A stretch of 64,000 nt of DNA, taken from positions 6,039,784 through 6,103,783 of the forward strand of contig CP136066.1 of assembly GCA_032622095.1 (NCBI GenBank), read 5' to 3'. The position numbers and the translations under genes were made by a program. Shown piece by piece: positions 13,206 through 24,400 of the stretch. This DNA is from Siphonodentalium dalli. Its lineage: Eukaryota; Mollusca; Scaphopoda; Gadilida; Siphonodentaliidae. Each line of letters starts with the position of its first letter. Within the stretch, counting starts at the first letter, position 1. The notes under the pieces were generated by a model. That model was not told the DNA's origin, did not search any database, and saw nothing but the letters and a program-made list of their open reading frames with translations.

Positions 13206-13486
13206 CCGTGCAGTGATTCGATTATATTTACATTATTAATTGCACCTCTATATACGTATATTTACGCCCCAGGGTCCAAACGAAGCTATATCTAAATCGA
13301 ATCGGGGTAAAGTTCTAACGATCATCCAAGTCAAATGAGAAAATATCATTTAAATAAAAAATATTAACATCCAGAATGTATTTCCAAATGTCTTCAGGTG
13401 GGTGAAAACCAAATTACGTATACGCTATAATGTAGCTCCATTTTGATTATAATCGAATTTCCAACCCTAGTTGTGAGAGGGGGGGA

Positions 13487-13609
13487 GGCGAACCGAATGT
13501 TTCACTCATTGACGCCCCAGTCGGACATTCCAATACAAGGGTGTGGGGCGAACCGAATGTTTCACTCATTGGAGCCCCAGTCGGACATTCCAACACAAGG
13601 GTGTGGGGT
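13487..13609. repeat. Two tandem copies of a 60-bp unit
   Basis: Positions 13501-13560 and 13561-13620 align without gaps through GGGTGTGGGG, with few differences. Because 60 is divisible by three, ORFs on both strands run through both copies. No domain is recognisable, so I call this a repeat. Confidence 0.9.
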
Positions 13610-13649
13610 ATTAGTAACACAAATTGAATCCAAATCGGGAATGGGCTAA

Positions 13650-14337
13650 TCGAAAAATCATATATATTCGTGTACATGTAATATGTAATTTAAATCTTGG
13701 CGCTCATATAAGTCATCATATCGAGTTATGGATACATTTTTTTACACGGATTGCAATGCCATAATCTCCTGTCGTTCAGCAGTCAACGAACAGTTGTAGA
13801 GTGAACCAGCCGAGTCAACGCCGCTTCGTTAATTAAGTTCAAGTGTTTGGATTTGTTTTAGATCAGACGTGAGTGTGTGAAACATTTATTGAATTATATT
13901 TAAAGTACTGTCCATACAGCTAGTTATTTTTGCAAGTGAAATCATATCTTGCACAGGGATGTGTTTTGTTAGAGATGTAGCAGCTGGTTGTATATTTCCT
14001 TCAACGAAGAAGTAATTTTAAATCAATAATATGACTTGGAATTGGACTGTGCATTACATGTATGCTATATACTGTAGACTGTGCTATATGACAATTTTCG
14101 AAGCAACAGATATGATATGTTGGGTGTAACCACGAAAAATTACTTTGGAGATGAAATTTGTATAAAATGTTGAGTTTTCGGTCACTTCGCTGGCACTCTG
14201 CCAAATTCATGTTCCATTGCTTTCTGTTAAAAGTTAGAGATACAACATTGTACAGCACGGAACTTTATTTATTAGTCACGTGGTACAGAATAAACAGATC
14301 CGCTTGTTCATAGTGGAGGTAGAACAATATACCACTG
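13650..14337. other. No gene seen
   Basis: AT-rich DNA without a recognisable gene or clear internal repeat. Confidence 0.5.
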
Positions 14338-14728
14338 TTAACCCTTTATCCAACAGAACGGCCATGTGCCAATGCATTCTCTTATATATGCGAGTCGACC
14401 ATAGGTCGCCTCGCATATATAAGAGAATGCATTGGTTTAACACATTAAAAATTATAAAATTGTTAAAGAATGTAAGAAAAAATGGTAAAAAGTGTTAAAA
14501 AAAAGTTATTTTTTAGGCCAATGCATTCTCTTATATATGCGAGGCGACGTATGGTCGACTCGCATATATAAGAGAATGCATTGGCACAGGGCATAACTGT
14601 AACTATCACAATGTGGTCAAGGAGCCGGTTCCAATGATATCCATATTTGTATGGTTCTATTGAGACAGACCGAAGATATTTTAGGCTCTTGAAGCTTTAT
14701 TTGGCCGGTTTGTTGGGTAAAGGGTTAA
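14338..14728 (+). mobile_element. piggyBac-like MITE, copy 1 (double palindrome)
   Basis: The element runs 14342-14724 and is flanked by TTAA on both sides (14338-14341 and 14725-14728). It starts CCCTTTATCCAACA and ends in the inverted form TGTTGGGTAAAGGG. TTAA targets with CCCTTT termini are typical of piggyBac-superfamily non-autonomous elements. Inside are two 67-bp palindromes (14369-14435 and 14518-14584) with 26-bp arms starting CCAATGCATTCTC. Their 15-bp centres are reverse complements of each other, apart from one base, so the pair is itself an inverted repeat. No coding capacity. Confidence 0.92.
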
Positions 14729-16384
14729 AAAATTGAGATTTTGGGATGGAACATATTGCTATAGACTTTCATTGAAATTTGGTATTATGTTAGACACGAT
14801 ATCTGGTGATTTTCTGACAGGAAGTTTGAAAGATACCAATGTCTCACGTTCCTGCCAAAATGGAGATAGAACAGTTTAGTTTTGTCGCGACGATCAGTTG
14901 AATTCTTATCATTCCATTGTTGAAATGTTTAATTCATATATGTTGCAACATAATATAGATAGAGGAAATATTATATAGTAATTGCGTTAGTGGGGCCAGT
15001 ATATTAATTGCGTTAGATGGGCAGTATATTTATTGGTCAGGTGGAGTAGAGCAGTATATTAATTGAGTTAATTGGTGATATTACATTAGTTAACGTATCT
15101 TGTTTCCACATGTGCAGATAAGTTGTGTCAACAAGCAGAGAACAGGTATCGCGGGCTAACCCACGTTGGGTCCGAAGAAAAGACTGAATCTCACAGAACA
15201 TTCAACACAGTTGACAGTTCAACAACAACAACAACGACAACAATTAACTATAGGCGAATACATGTACCCATTACAGAAAAGAAAAGAGCGTTCCTTGTCA
15301 GTTTAATCAATATATGGTAGAATAAAGAGCGTTTTATTCAATTCTTCGTGGTGACAGCATTCTCCATACGTTGTCTTACGTCTTTAGAGACCTTTCGCAA
15401 AATCACTATTACGATTACGGATAGGATATATTGTCCCATGGTAAAGTAGACACCATCACAATTTGCCTACGATTGTTAATTGGTGAGACAACATATGCTC
15501 ACTATATTCAGTTACCCTAGAACTCTATAAACTGCGTAAAGATTGATTTTTGGCCGTATACTGGCAGGGTATTGTCCTTATGTTTAATCGTATTCGTGAT
15601 TTTGCTCAAGGTCTCTAATATAACTATACACCTCATACCTAAGGCTTCTTTTCTCATGTTAATGTAATGTTTGTATTTTGATTTGTATGTGAGATGCAGT
15701 GCGTGAAATATGCAGCATATGATGCGAAAGAAGATAAAACAAAAGTGAAATTAAATGCACGCACGAGGAAAGTACATGACACAGAATACACGTTAACATT
15801 GTAATTTAGCACACACCATATACAAAACAATTTACGAGTTGGTGGGTCTATATATACAAATCCAAGTGAATTGATGCATAACAGCTTCGTAGATACTCAT
15901 ACCGATAACCTTTCAATCAGGAAATGGTTGTTGTGGTTCGATCGAATGAGCGTGCCCCACAAGAGGAGTGCGTTCGAGTCGGAGCTAGGTTCCACCCTGT
16001 TGGGTGGAGTGATCGGAGGAACGATAGAGAGGGGTGACATTTTTGTTTGCCGTTTAGTTGAAACTAGTATATATTATATACATGGAGAAAAAAATTTGAA
16101 GAGCTCTTTTTGTTTTACTGAGAGAAAATTAACTTTCTAAGTCTCTATGTCGAAAATTTTAAGTTGATAAATAGAGCCTTTTTCAAAAAGAAACTACGAA
16201 CTACGCTTCTGGGACAGGTATATCGGGACTCGGTTTGTACTCTGAAATAACAAAAGATTGTCCCTGTTTGTTTCATGTGTAGCATAAGGCAATATTAATG
16301 AATCAGCAGTTCAATAAGACGTGATGAAATGTACGACCGTCTTTCATACGGATATTTTGTTGAGTGTGAAGCGAGTGTGTACAT
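14729..16384. other. No gene seen
   Basis: Unassigned DNA. ORFs at 15123-15320 and 15871-16140 have no family resemblance. A short (CAA)n tract lies near 15220-15240. Confidence 0.5.
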
Positions 16385-18075
16385 CTATATCTATATATTT
16401 GCGAATGCCTGTATGTCTGTCTGTCTGTGTTCTATAGAAATTCACAGGGGACGACCTAGATGGCACAAAAGGGGTGTAATAGGGGTAAATTTTTACGAGA
16501 AAGAGATTGGCGAGGGTTAGAATTTTCTAAAGTGACGCCGTTGTTGCCAGGGGCAGAAAAGGGGAGTGGGCAGAAACAAAATTGCCGATTGCCACCAAAC
16601 TTATATATATAGTCACCCCCATAATATGAGGAATCTAATGGTGTGGTTTAAATATGTCAAATGTTGCGCCGTTCGCGTCAAGGATGCCCGGAAGGGGAGA
16701 GGGGCACCAACATTTATCAAAATAATTTTAGCGCCGAATTCCACCAAATTGATGCACATTCTTCTCCATGATACAAGGAATCTCATTGTGTGATTTAAAG
16801 ACGCCAAATTGGTGTCGTTGGGATGAGAGATTGGTTTAGTCGCCGATTGCCACGAATCTTATACAAATTCATCCCCATGGTATGAGGTGTCTAATGGCGT
16901 GGCTTAAAGCTGTCAAAAGTGGCGTCATTCAAGTCAGGAGTGCACTGAAAGGGAGAGGGGCACCAAAATTGATACAAAATTTTTTTTAGCGCCAATTTCC
17001 ACCAATTTTATATACATTATTTTCCATGATATGAGGAATCTAATCGTGTGATTTTAAAGACGTCATATTGGTGCTGCTTTGGTGAGGGATGGGGTGGGGT
17101 GGGGTGGGCACTAAATTTGATAAAAAATTGTTTAGTCGCGGATTAGCACCAAACTTACAAATAATAATCTCCATGATATCAGGAGTCTAATTGTGTGGTT
17201 TAAAGATGTCAAAAGTGGGGCTATTCGAGTCATGGGTGCCTGGTGGGTGAGAGGGACACAAACATTGATAAACAATATGTTTAGCGCCGATTTCCACTGA
17301 TTGATACATATTCTTCTCCTTAATCTAATCGCGTGGTTTAAATGCGCCAAATTGGTGCCTGTTTGGGTGAGATATATACAATGGTGGCCATAAATTTGAT
17401 ACGAATTTGTATACTCATAATTATGTCAAAAGTGGCGCCGCTTGAGTCCGAAATAGGGACGGGAGGGTCACCAAAAATATGTTTAGTGCCAATTGCCATC
17501 AAACTCATGCACGTTCTTCTCAAATGATACAATGAATCAGATATTTGCGTATATCTGTCTGCGTTCAATATATAACTTTAAGGGTACAATCGAGATGGCA
17601 CCAAGGCTGTCTAACAGGGATAACTTTTACGAGTAAGATAATGGTGCGGGTTAAAATTTTCTAAAGTGACGTTGTCGGTGTCAGGGGACGGGCTATTTTT
17701 AACACAGATTTCGATTTAAAATTGATATAGTATTCTTCTCCGTGATACGAGGAATTTAAACTTGTGATTTAAAGACACGAAATTGGTGCCGTTTGGATGA
17801 GAGATGGGGGAGGGGGTATTAACTATGATAAGAATTTGTTTAGTTGCTGATTACAACCAAACTGATACATAATCATCTCCATTATATAATGCATGCATGC
17901 GTCTAATAGACGTGGTTTAAATATGACAAACGTGGCGCGGTTCAAGTCATACATGAGAGGAGTTGCACCAAAGTTGATACAAATATATTTAGCACTGATT
18001 CCACCAAATGTATGCACGTTCTTCTCTAATGTTATGATGAATTCAATCACATTTGGGGTCATTTGCACTAGCATT
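16385..18075. repeat. Degenerate ~150-bp tandem repeat field with leader module
   Basis: Units share blocks such as CACCAAACTTATA, GAGGAATCTAATGGTGTGG and GGGAGAGGGGCACCAA. Copies start near 16594, 16743, 16851, 17000, 17147 and 17297, and two more lie at 17700-18010. A separate leader module (GATGGCACCAA, TTTTACGAG, AATTTTCTAAAGTGACG) occurs at about 16430-16560 and again at 17560-17700. A G-rich tract at 17091-17108 could form a G-quadruplex. Confidence 0.85.
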
Positions 18076-19102
18076 TATAAGATTGTTCAATTCGCCGATA
18101 TCCAACAAAGTTATATATAGTCATCTCCCAGGTCATCTCCATGTCGTTCTAAGGAGTTTTTGGCGTTCCAATTTCACAATCTCGACAAATGGTGACCGAA
18201 TTGAGTCACTTAAACAATTATATCTTCTCAACTGTCGTATTTATATGGGGATATAAATCAGGACATTCCTATAATGATCTAGCAACACAGATACATAGAA
18301 GAAATCATTAAAAATATAGTTATATCAATCTATTTAAGAGATACATATATTCATTCAAACTGAGGGACCTTGAATTGTCAGAGGATTGCATATTAGAATG
18401 GCGCATGCATATATTATAACACGATTGAGTCTGTACCATTCAATACAGTTTCCACAAACAAGTTACAACTGCCAAGAGATATTGAAATGTAGACCAGGCC
18501 TGTTCAAAAATAATGGTCACAGTGTGCAGTCAAATATGGTTATTTTTGAGATAAAGGAAAACACAGTCCGTATCACATGACTTTTCAGGATGATACAATA
18601 TTGACATCTGACAAGGGTAGAACAGACTCATTGCCTAACATAAACAACTAAAAATATCGCTGTATCGGGCACATGTAGCTGCTATACTGCATAACATCAA
18701 TTATTTTAAACTGAAAATGATTAGCTAGTATATAGCACCAGAAATGAGGAGCACCTGGACATATCTTTAAAACAGCTGTATCTTCATGAAGATATGATAA
18801 ACTAGATTGATTGATTGATTGATACATCTATATGTGAAACACAATTGTCGTCTTTTATTTTTTCGAACTAATGTGTTTATGGTGTTCATGTTTCATGCTA
18901 TAACGTCTGAAGTATACGCAGTTGTAAATAAATAAATACTTCTTTATTGGTGGGACGGATTAAACTACTTATATTCCATGTGTAAGAATCATGTTTTGTG
19001 ATACCATTTGGATATACAATTTATGAGAATACGTGTAACACTTTGAGAGCAAGAGTATCTATATTCCCACCAAATATCCACAGAGGGTTTCATATCACTT
19101 TA
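18076..19102. other. Unassigned; perhaps the body of a Helitron-like element
   Basis: AT-rich DNA with a (GATT)n tract near 18810-18822 and no gene. It lies directly upstream of the Helitron-like 3' end, but I could not place a 5' terminus. Confidence 0.4.
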
Positions 19103-19131
19103 ACCTGGGCAACGCCGGGTAACCCTGCTAG
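19103..19131 (+). mobile_element. Helitron-like 3' terminus
   Basis: ACCTGG-GCAACG-CCGGGT at 19103-19120 forms a 6-bp stem (one G-T pair) with a 6-nt loop. It is followed by AACCCTG and then CTAG at 19128-19131 before a T. Helitrons typically end with a short GC hairpin, about 10 nt, CTRR, and insert between A and T. The element would be non-autonomous. The 5' end is not identified. Confidence 0.5.
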
Positions 19132-19859
19132 TACTTAATATAATTAACATCAGATCACCAGATATCCCGGTTGGGGCATTTAGCACGGGTTTACTCAGAA
19201 GACAGCAGATTGAAATGGTGCGCCAATATATGAGAGATTGGTAGAGACCAGGAGTCGGAACGTCATGTCGATAGAGTCGGAACTAAATCGCAATAGAATA
19301 AAATCAACAAAACCGTTTAGCCCCAGTGAATACATACTGTAGCGACACATGCCACACTGTATGTACCCGTTCGGTGGGCGAACAACGAACATATACCTGT
19401 TATAATTATACCTGTTCGATAGTCTAAAACATTCCCATATTCTTCGTATTCTGTCGCCGCCCACGCCTCGCGCTAAAACATTCCAAGCGACTAGCTTCTG
19501 ATTGGTCCCGTCTGGGACCGTATCGGGACATAACGTGTCTGTTATAATACGTGTTGTGACGACACATGACACATTGTATGTCACAGCTCAGTGCGAAGAT
19601 GTGCTCCATTCCATAAGGATGAGGACCTGTTAGCCGTGTCGTTTAATGTACTAAATTTTGCTTTCATCTTGGTTTATTTAAACCTTGACGTTTCAATGAA
19701 TGCATACGTTTGAACATGCAGCATCAACTCTTGAAGATCACGTTTCTGAACAATTGGCCGTAAACATCCATGTGGAAATTCGCCAAATGTGTATGTCTTG
19801 ATGGACTTATGTCTTAACTTACATTTCGTGTTGAATAATTATCGAGGTGCCCTACCACG
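19132..19859. other. Region upstream of the PAN-lectin gene
   Basis: Contains a diverged duplicated block (GACACATG.CACA.TGTATGT near 19343-19370 and 19559-19582). A minus-strand ORF at 19195-19584 has no known domain. Promoter and 5' UTR should lie here, but no clear TATA or initiator element can be assigned. Confidence 0.4.
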
Positions 19860-20148
19860 ATGAATGAATTGAAAGTTTTAAAGATAATTTGCGCAGCTGC
19901 GTTGATGTTTGAGACCATTATATTCGTGACAGCCACCAAAAAGACTTACGAGAATTCTGTCGTGGTAAAATGGATATCTGTCTTAACAGCGGAGCCGGAG
20001 ATAACCTCTCCGAGCCACAGTGTTATTGAATGTGGCGCCATTTGTAAACAGAAACCAGACTGTATCGCCTTCTCGTACAGTGACGGCGCCTGTCGCACTT
20101 CATCTGGTCTAGTGCAGAAAGAGCAAGCGGATATCTATGTCGACACAG
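19860..20148 (+). CDS. Exon 1: signal peptide and PAN/Apple-like module
   Basis: Starts at ATG 19860 (MNELKVLKIICAAALMFE), with a hydrophobic run at residues 6-25 typical of a signal peptide. Residues about 54-80 contain ECGAICKQKPDCIAFSYS followed by a fourth cysteine, the C-x3-C-x5-C-x-x-F-x-Y spacing typical of PAN/Apple domains. The exon ends CGACACAG at 20148, with donor GTGAGA from 20149. The frame leaves one base (phase 1). The ORF continues past the donor to a stop at 20207, but that tail is not domain-like, which supports splicing at 20148. Confidence 0.8.
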
Positions 20149-21385
20149 GTGAGATATTAAATAACTTAATGAGAACAAGACAAGAAAAACAATGTCAGAA
20201 ATGGTAACGCACTCAAGATCATATATTATATACCCATGATTGTAATTATATAACACAAAGTTATTGGTTTCACGAATGACTAACTCATAATTCCGTTAAA
20301 ACAACTAATCTTTCAAATTATTACAACAACTATATACGGCTTATCACTGAAGGTTTCTCGTGCATCTCAACAAAATTCCCAACTAAATCTTTTATCGGAC
20401 TCCGTGTCGCAGTTCGAATTTTAATCCGTCCCAAAAATTCCCATTTCAATAAATAAAACGCCCATGGCCCATGTATACCAAGAATCAGCAAAACATACGC
20501 GGAGCGCGAAATAAGAATACAGGGACGCGGCTACATGGTCTCTGTTTCCGGTGTGCACCTTGAACTTTCCAATTCCACACCACCGGACAAAACACCTAAG
20601 TTCGCGAAATTACATTCCAGTCTATTTTTGCAATCCTCGCCCTCGTTGAATCGGCTGACTGATCTCAGAATCGTATATACACAATCTCCATATTGCCCAC
20701 GGACTACTTGGTATTTTGATATCCCGCGGGTTGGCGGAGTCGAACGTAGTATATTTAGGCCAGAAGACTGGAAACTCCCAATACACTCTTAAAACGGCTG
20801 TGTGGTAGAACCACACAGTTACCACACAGTTTGTGTAGCCACTTGATCGAGCACAACTTTGTGTGGTGAATTGTGTGGCAAATTACCACACATCTGTTGT
20901 GTGGCGGTGGCGAACAAACTGTGTGGATCGACCGAACAACTTGTTCTTTGTAGGCACACATTAAATGTGTGCTAAGTTATGTGTGGATGCATATGAACAG
21001 TTTATGTGTGGTTACTGACCTACAAAGTTGTGTAGTTGACACACACAAAGATGTTTGGGTCCAGCACATGTAATTGTTCGTTGAATGGACACAAATATGT
21101 TTGCACTAAGGAAACAATAATGTTCACCGCTACCACACTAGTTTGTATTGTTCTTGTACACAATGCTGTTGGGCGAGACTACACATATGTGTTAATCGCA
21201 TGTGTACAGATGTGTGTGGTCGATCCAAACAATAGTGTTCACCGCCACCACACTAGTTTGTATTGTTCTTGTACGCAATGCTGTTGGGCGAGACAACACA
21301 TATGTGTTCATTACCTGTGTACAAATTTGTGTGGTCGATCCAAACAATAGGCTGCTAAACCTGCAAAAAACAAATCATATTCAGT

Positions 21386-21446
<61 letters not shown>

Positions 21447-24400
21447 CTATCATTGGACGGTTTTTCCCCGCCATACATATGAAATGTTATAGTCTACTGA
21501 TGCTTGACGTGCCGCGTTGGACGTTTTCGAATATTATCTTATCAAACAGCAAACATGCATATCCCGGGGTCCGCGGCCTTCTTTTGTGTACACAGCAGAA
21601 ATCGTGATTGTCGAATGATATCATATAGTATAGCTATAGTCTTTAATTTCAATAATACAAAGACACAAAACAAAACAGCCGTTAACACATTCACATACTA
21701 TTTTGGTCATCCGACGATATGTCAAAGATAATTTAAACTATAAGGGTGCATGTTTCAGTTCCATCAATGGGTTTCACATCAATAACTATAATTTTCCTCC
21801 AACTTGAATGTATTGGAACAATTTGAGGGACTCCGTGATATCATATGAAAGTCAGTCTCTGCTATATATACATATATATGTATATTGCTACTGGTTGGCT
21901 GTCTTACATCAGACTCACCCTCACGTGTGTAGAAGAACAAGCTACAAAACTAACTGAATCTTTCGGAGATACCTTGAGCTATACAAGAAAATTAAGGGCT
22001 CCAAAGAGGGTAGCCTTCTAGAATGTATATATATATATCTCGATGCAATTTCTGGCGAGAAATCTCGAGTTCACGAAGAATAGAAGTCACCGTCTCTTGC
22101 ACGGAAACTAAATTACAGCACTTGACATCATATGAAATCTGTCTAACTCATACATTCCACCGTGGTTCTTGGTTGGTTGGTTAACCCTTTACCCAACAGA
22201 AGGGCCCTGTGCCAATGCATTCTCTTATATATGCGAGTCGACCATAGGTCGCCTCGCATATATAAGAGAATGCATTGGCTTAACACATATTAAAGAAAAA
22301 ATGGTAAAAAGTGTTAAAAAAAAGTTTTTTTTTAGGCCAATGCATTCTCTTATATATGCGAGGCGACCTATGGTCGACTCGCATATATAAGAGAATGCAT
22401 TGGCACAGGGCATAACTGTAACTATCACAATGTGCTCAATGAGCCGGTTCCAATGATACCCATATTTCCATGGTTTTATTGAGACAGACCGAAGATAATT
22501 TAGGCTGTTAGGGCGTTTCTGGGCGTTCTGTTGGGTAAAGGGTTAATTAGAGTTTATCTGCGTTGTTGCCAAGGCAGCCATGTCCATATATCGTCATTTA
22601 CATCGCCGTCGCACCGCCATGACTTCACCATTGAACCTGTAAGCAGAGAAGTTATTTTTTGATAACATGCCATTGGGAATATTATTTACAGTGTATGTAC
22701 ATCTATAACAGTATTATAATTCATACATTAAAGAGCGCATTTTCAGAAAGGAATATAGTTTTTGAATACATGTACTACTCATTATAGCTTCACATAGTGA
22801 ATGTTCTGACATTTTATAAATATATTTTACTTTATCAATATGGCCAGATCGAAGCCTCATTAAGCACAATTTTGACACGGGAAATATACGATTTTACATT
22901 TACATTTTACATTTAGCTATATAACACAATACATTCATATATAAGAATTATAATATGAGAAACATGGCGAGTTTGAAAATAAGGGACCCCACTTGTATAG
23001 TATAAACGATAACTCTTCACCATGTACGTCACTTAATCCAAAGGCTAATAATACACATTTTCACTATTCTGCAGTATTTATAATTTGAGATTATTTCTAA
23101 GTTCATTATTTGCTACATGCCAGGAACATGCATTTATGATATATAGTCATAACATATACTTCAATTTAGCGGGATTTTGAGTAGTTTATTGAATGACATA
23201 ATTATCTTCACAATTTAAAGTTCTGGACACAAACGGTGGCTACATATGTAGGACTATAAATCGCATATTAGATATACGACACCCCCCCCCCCCCGGCCCT
23301 TCCCTCGGTAACATAATTTACGCGAGTTATACATCTAGCAGAGGAGCCAAAATATGCATGTTAATTTTTCACGTCGTCTTGGTAAACCACCAATATAGTG
23401 GGGAAATAAATACCCGACCCACCCAACAATTTGTTTCCCTTGGTACATTGATCGTCCATTGTGGTATTTCAAGGTTCATTGCAACAGTGACGCTCATCAT
23501 ATTCAAATGAATTATTTGAAACACCAATTTCACACATTTTGTGTGATTCCGTGTGCCACATAGAACTTCATACTATACGACTATAGGGCATTTCCACAAG
23601 TCTCATTCAGGAACGCGGCTAGATGGTCGCCGTGTCCACCTTGAAATGTCGAAGTGCACCCCACGCTCCCATTGTACCACGTTTGCGGAATTATATTTGC
23701 ACCCCCCCCCCCTTTCGTCCGGAATTTTCCAATTGGTACCTCAAGCTTTCCAACTATTAGAATTTCCAACCAAATGGAAGCCTTCCACCCCATGGCCATT
23801 TGAGGCCATTTTTTTTTACCAAAAGTAGAAAAATATGCTACTGTTTGTCCGAAAACAATAAATTTCCCACTAATTACTGGTTGAAAAATCAAACAAAGAG
23901 AACAATTTCAAACTATTATAATGCATGTGGTGTAAAACTTGCAACTTCGCGTCAGTCATGAAATTTCCAACTGTTGGAATTTTTAGTGAATTTTACCGAA
24001 GTTTGGGATAGAGTTATAGACCCCCCCCCCCTCTCCAATACCCGCCCTGTCGCCACGTCACTGGTCTCAGTAGATATTTCCTCTCATCTGCATTCCATAA
24101 CACAAAACCATCGTTACTTTATCAACATGAGAACTTTACCGTGCAAAATAATAAAAATGTGGTTCTGGTTTAAAGCACACTGTATATATATAGCGTGTAT
24201 GTGATGAACACACATTTGTTCAGTAAATGTCTTCACCACACAGTTGAATTTGTCAATTTACATAATGACAATTTTCGAGCAGAAATAGGTTTTATGCTTC
24301 GGAAAGATGCGTATCATATAGACTGCAGAAACAACAGATAAACCCAGATAAACGCACAGCAACACGACAAATCTCTAAAATGTAAATGTATGACTATGTG

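Noticed and set aside
13443-13677. Overlapping ORFs on both strands across the 60-bp duplication
   Set aside because: Length comes from an in-frame duplication of a unit with no stops; no homology recognised.
15930-16000. tRNA-derived SINE (box B-like GTTCGAGTC)
   Set aside because: No matching box A at the right distance and no repeat partner in the window.
21036-21387. ORFs over the 115-bp duplication with cysteine-rich translation
   Set aside because: The translation simply repeats TGTGTGG-rich DNA; no domain or splice support.
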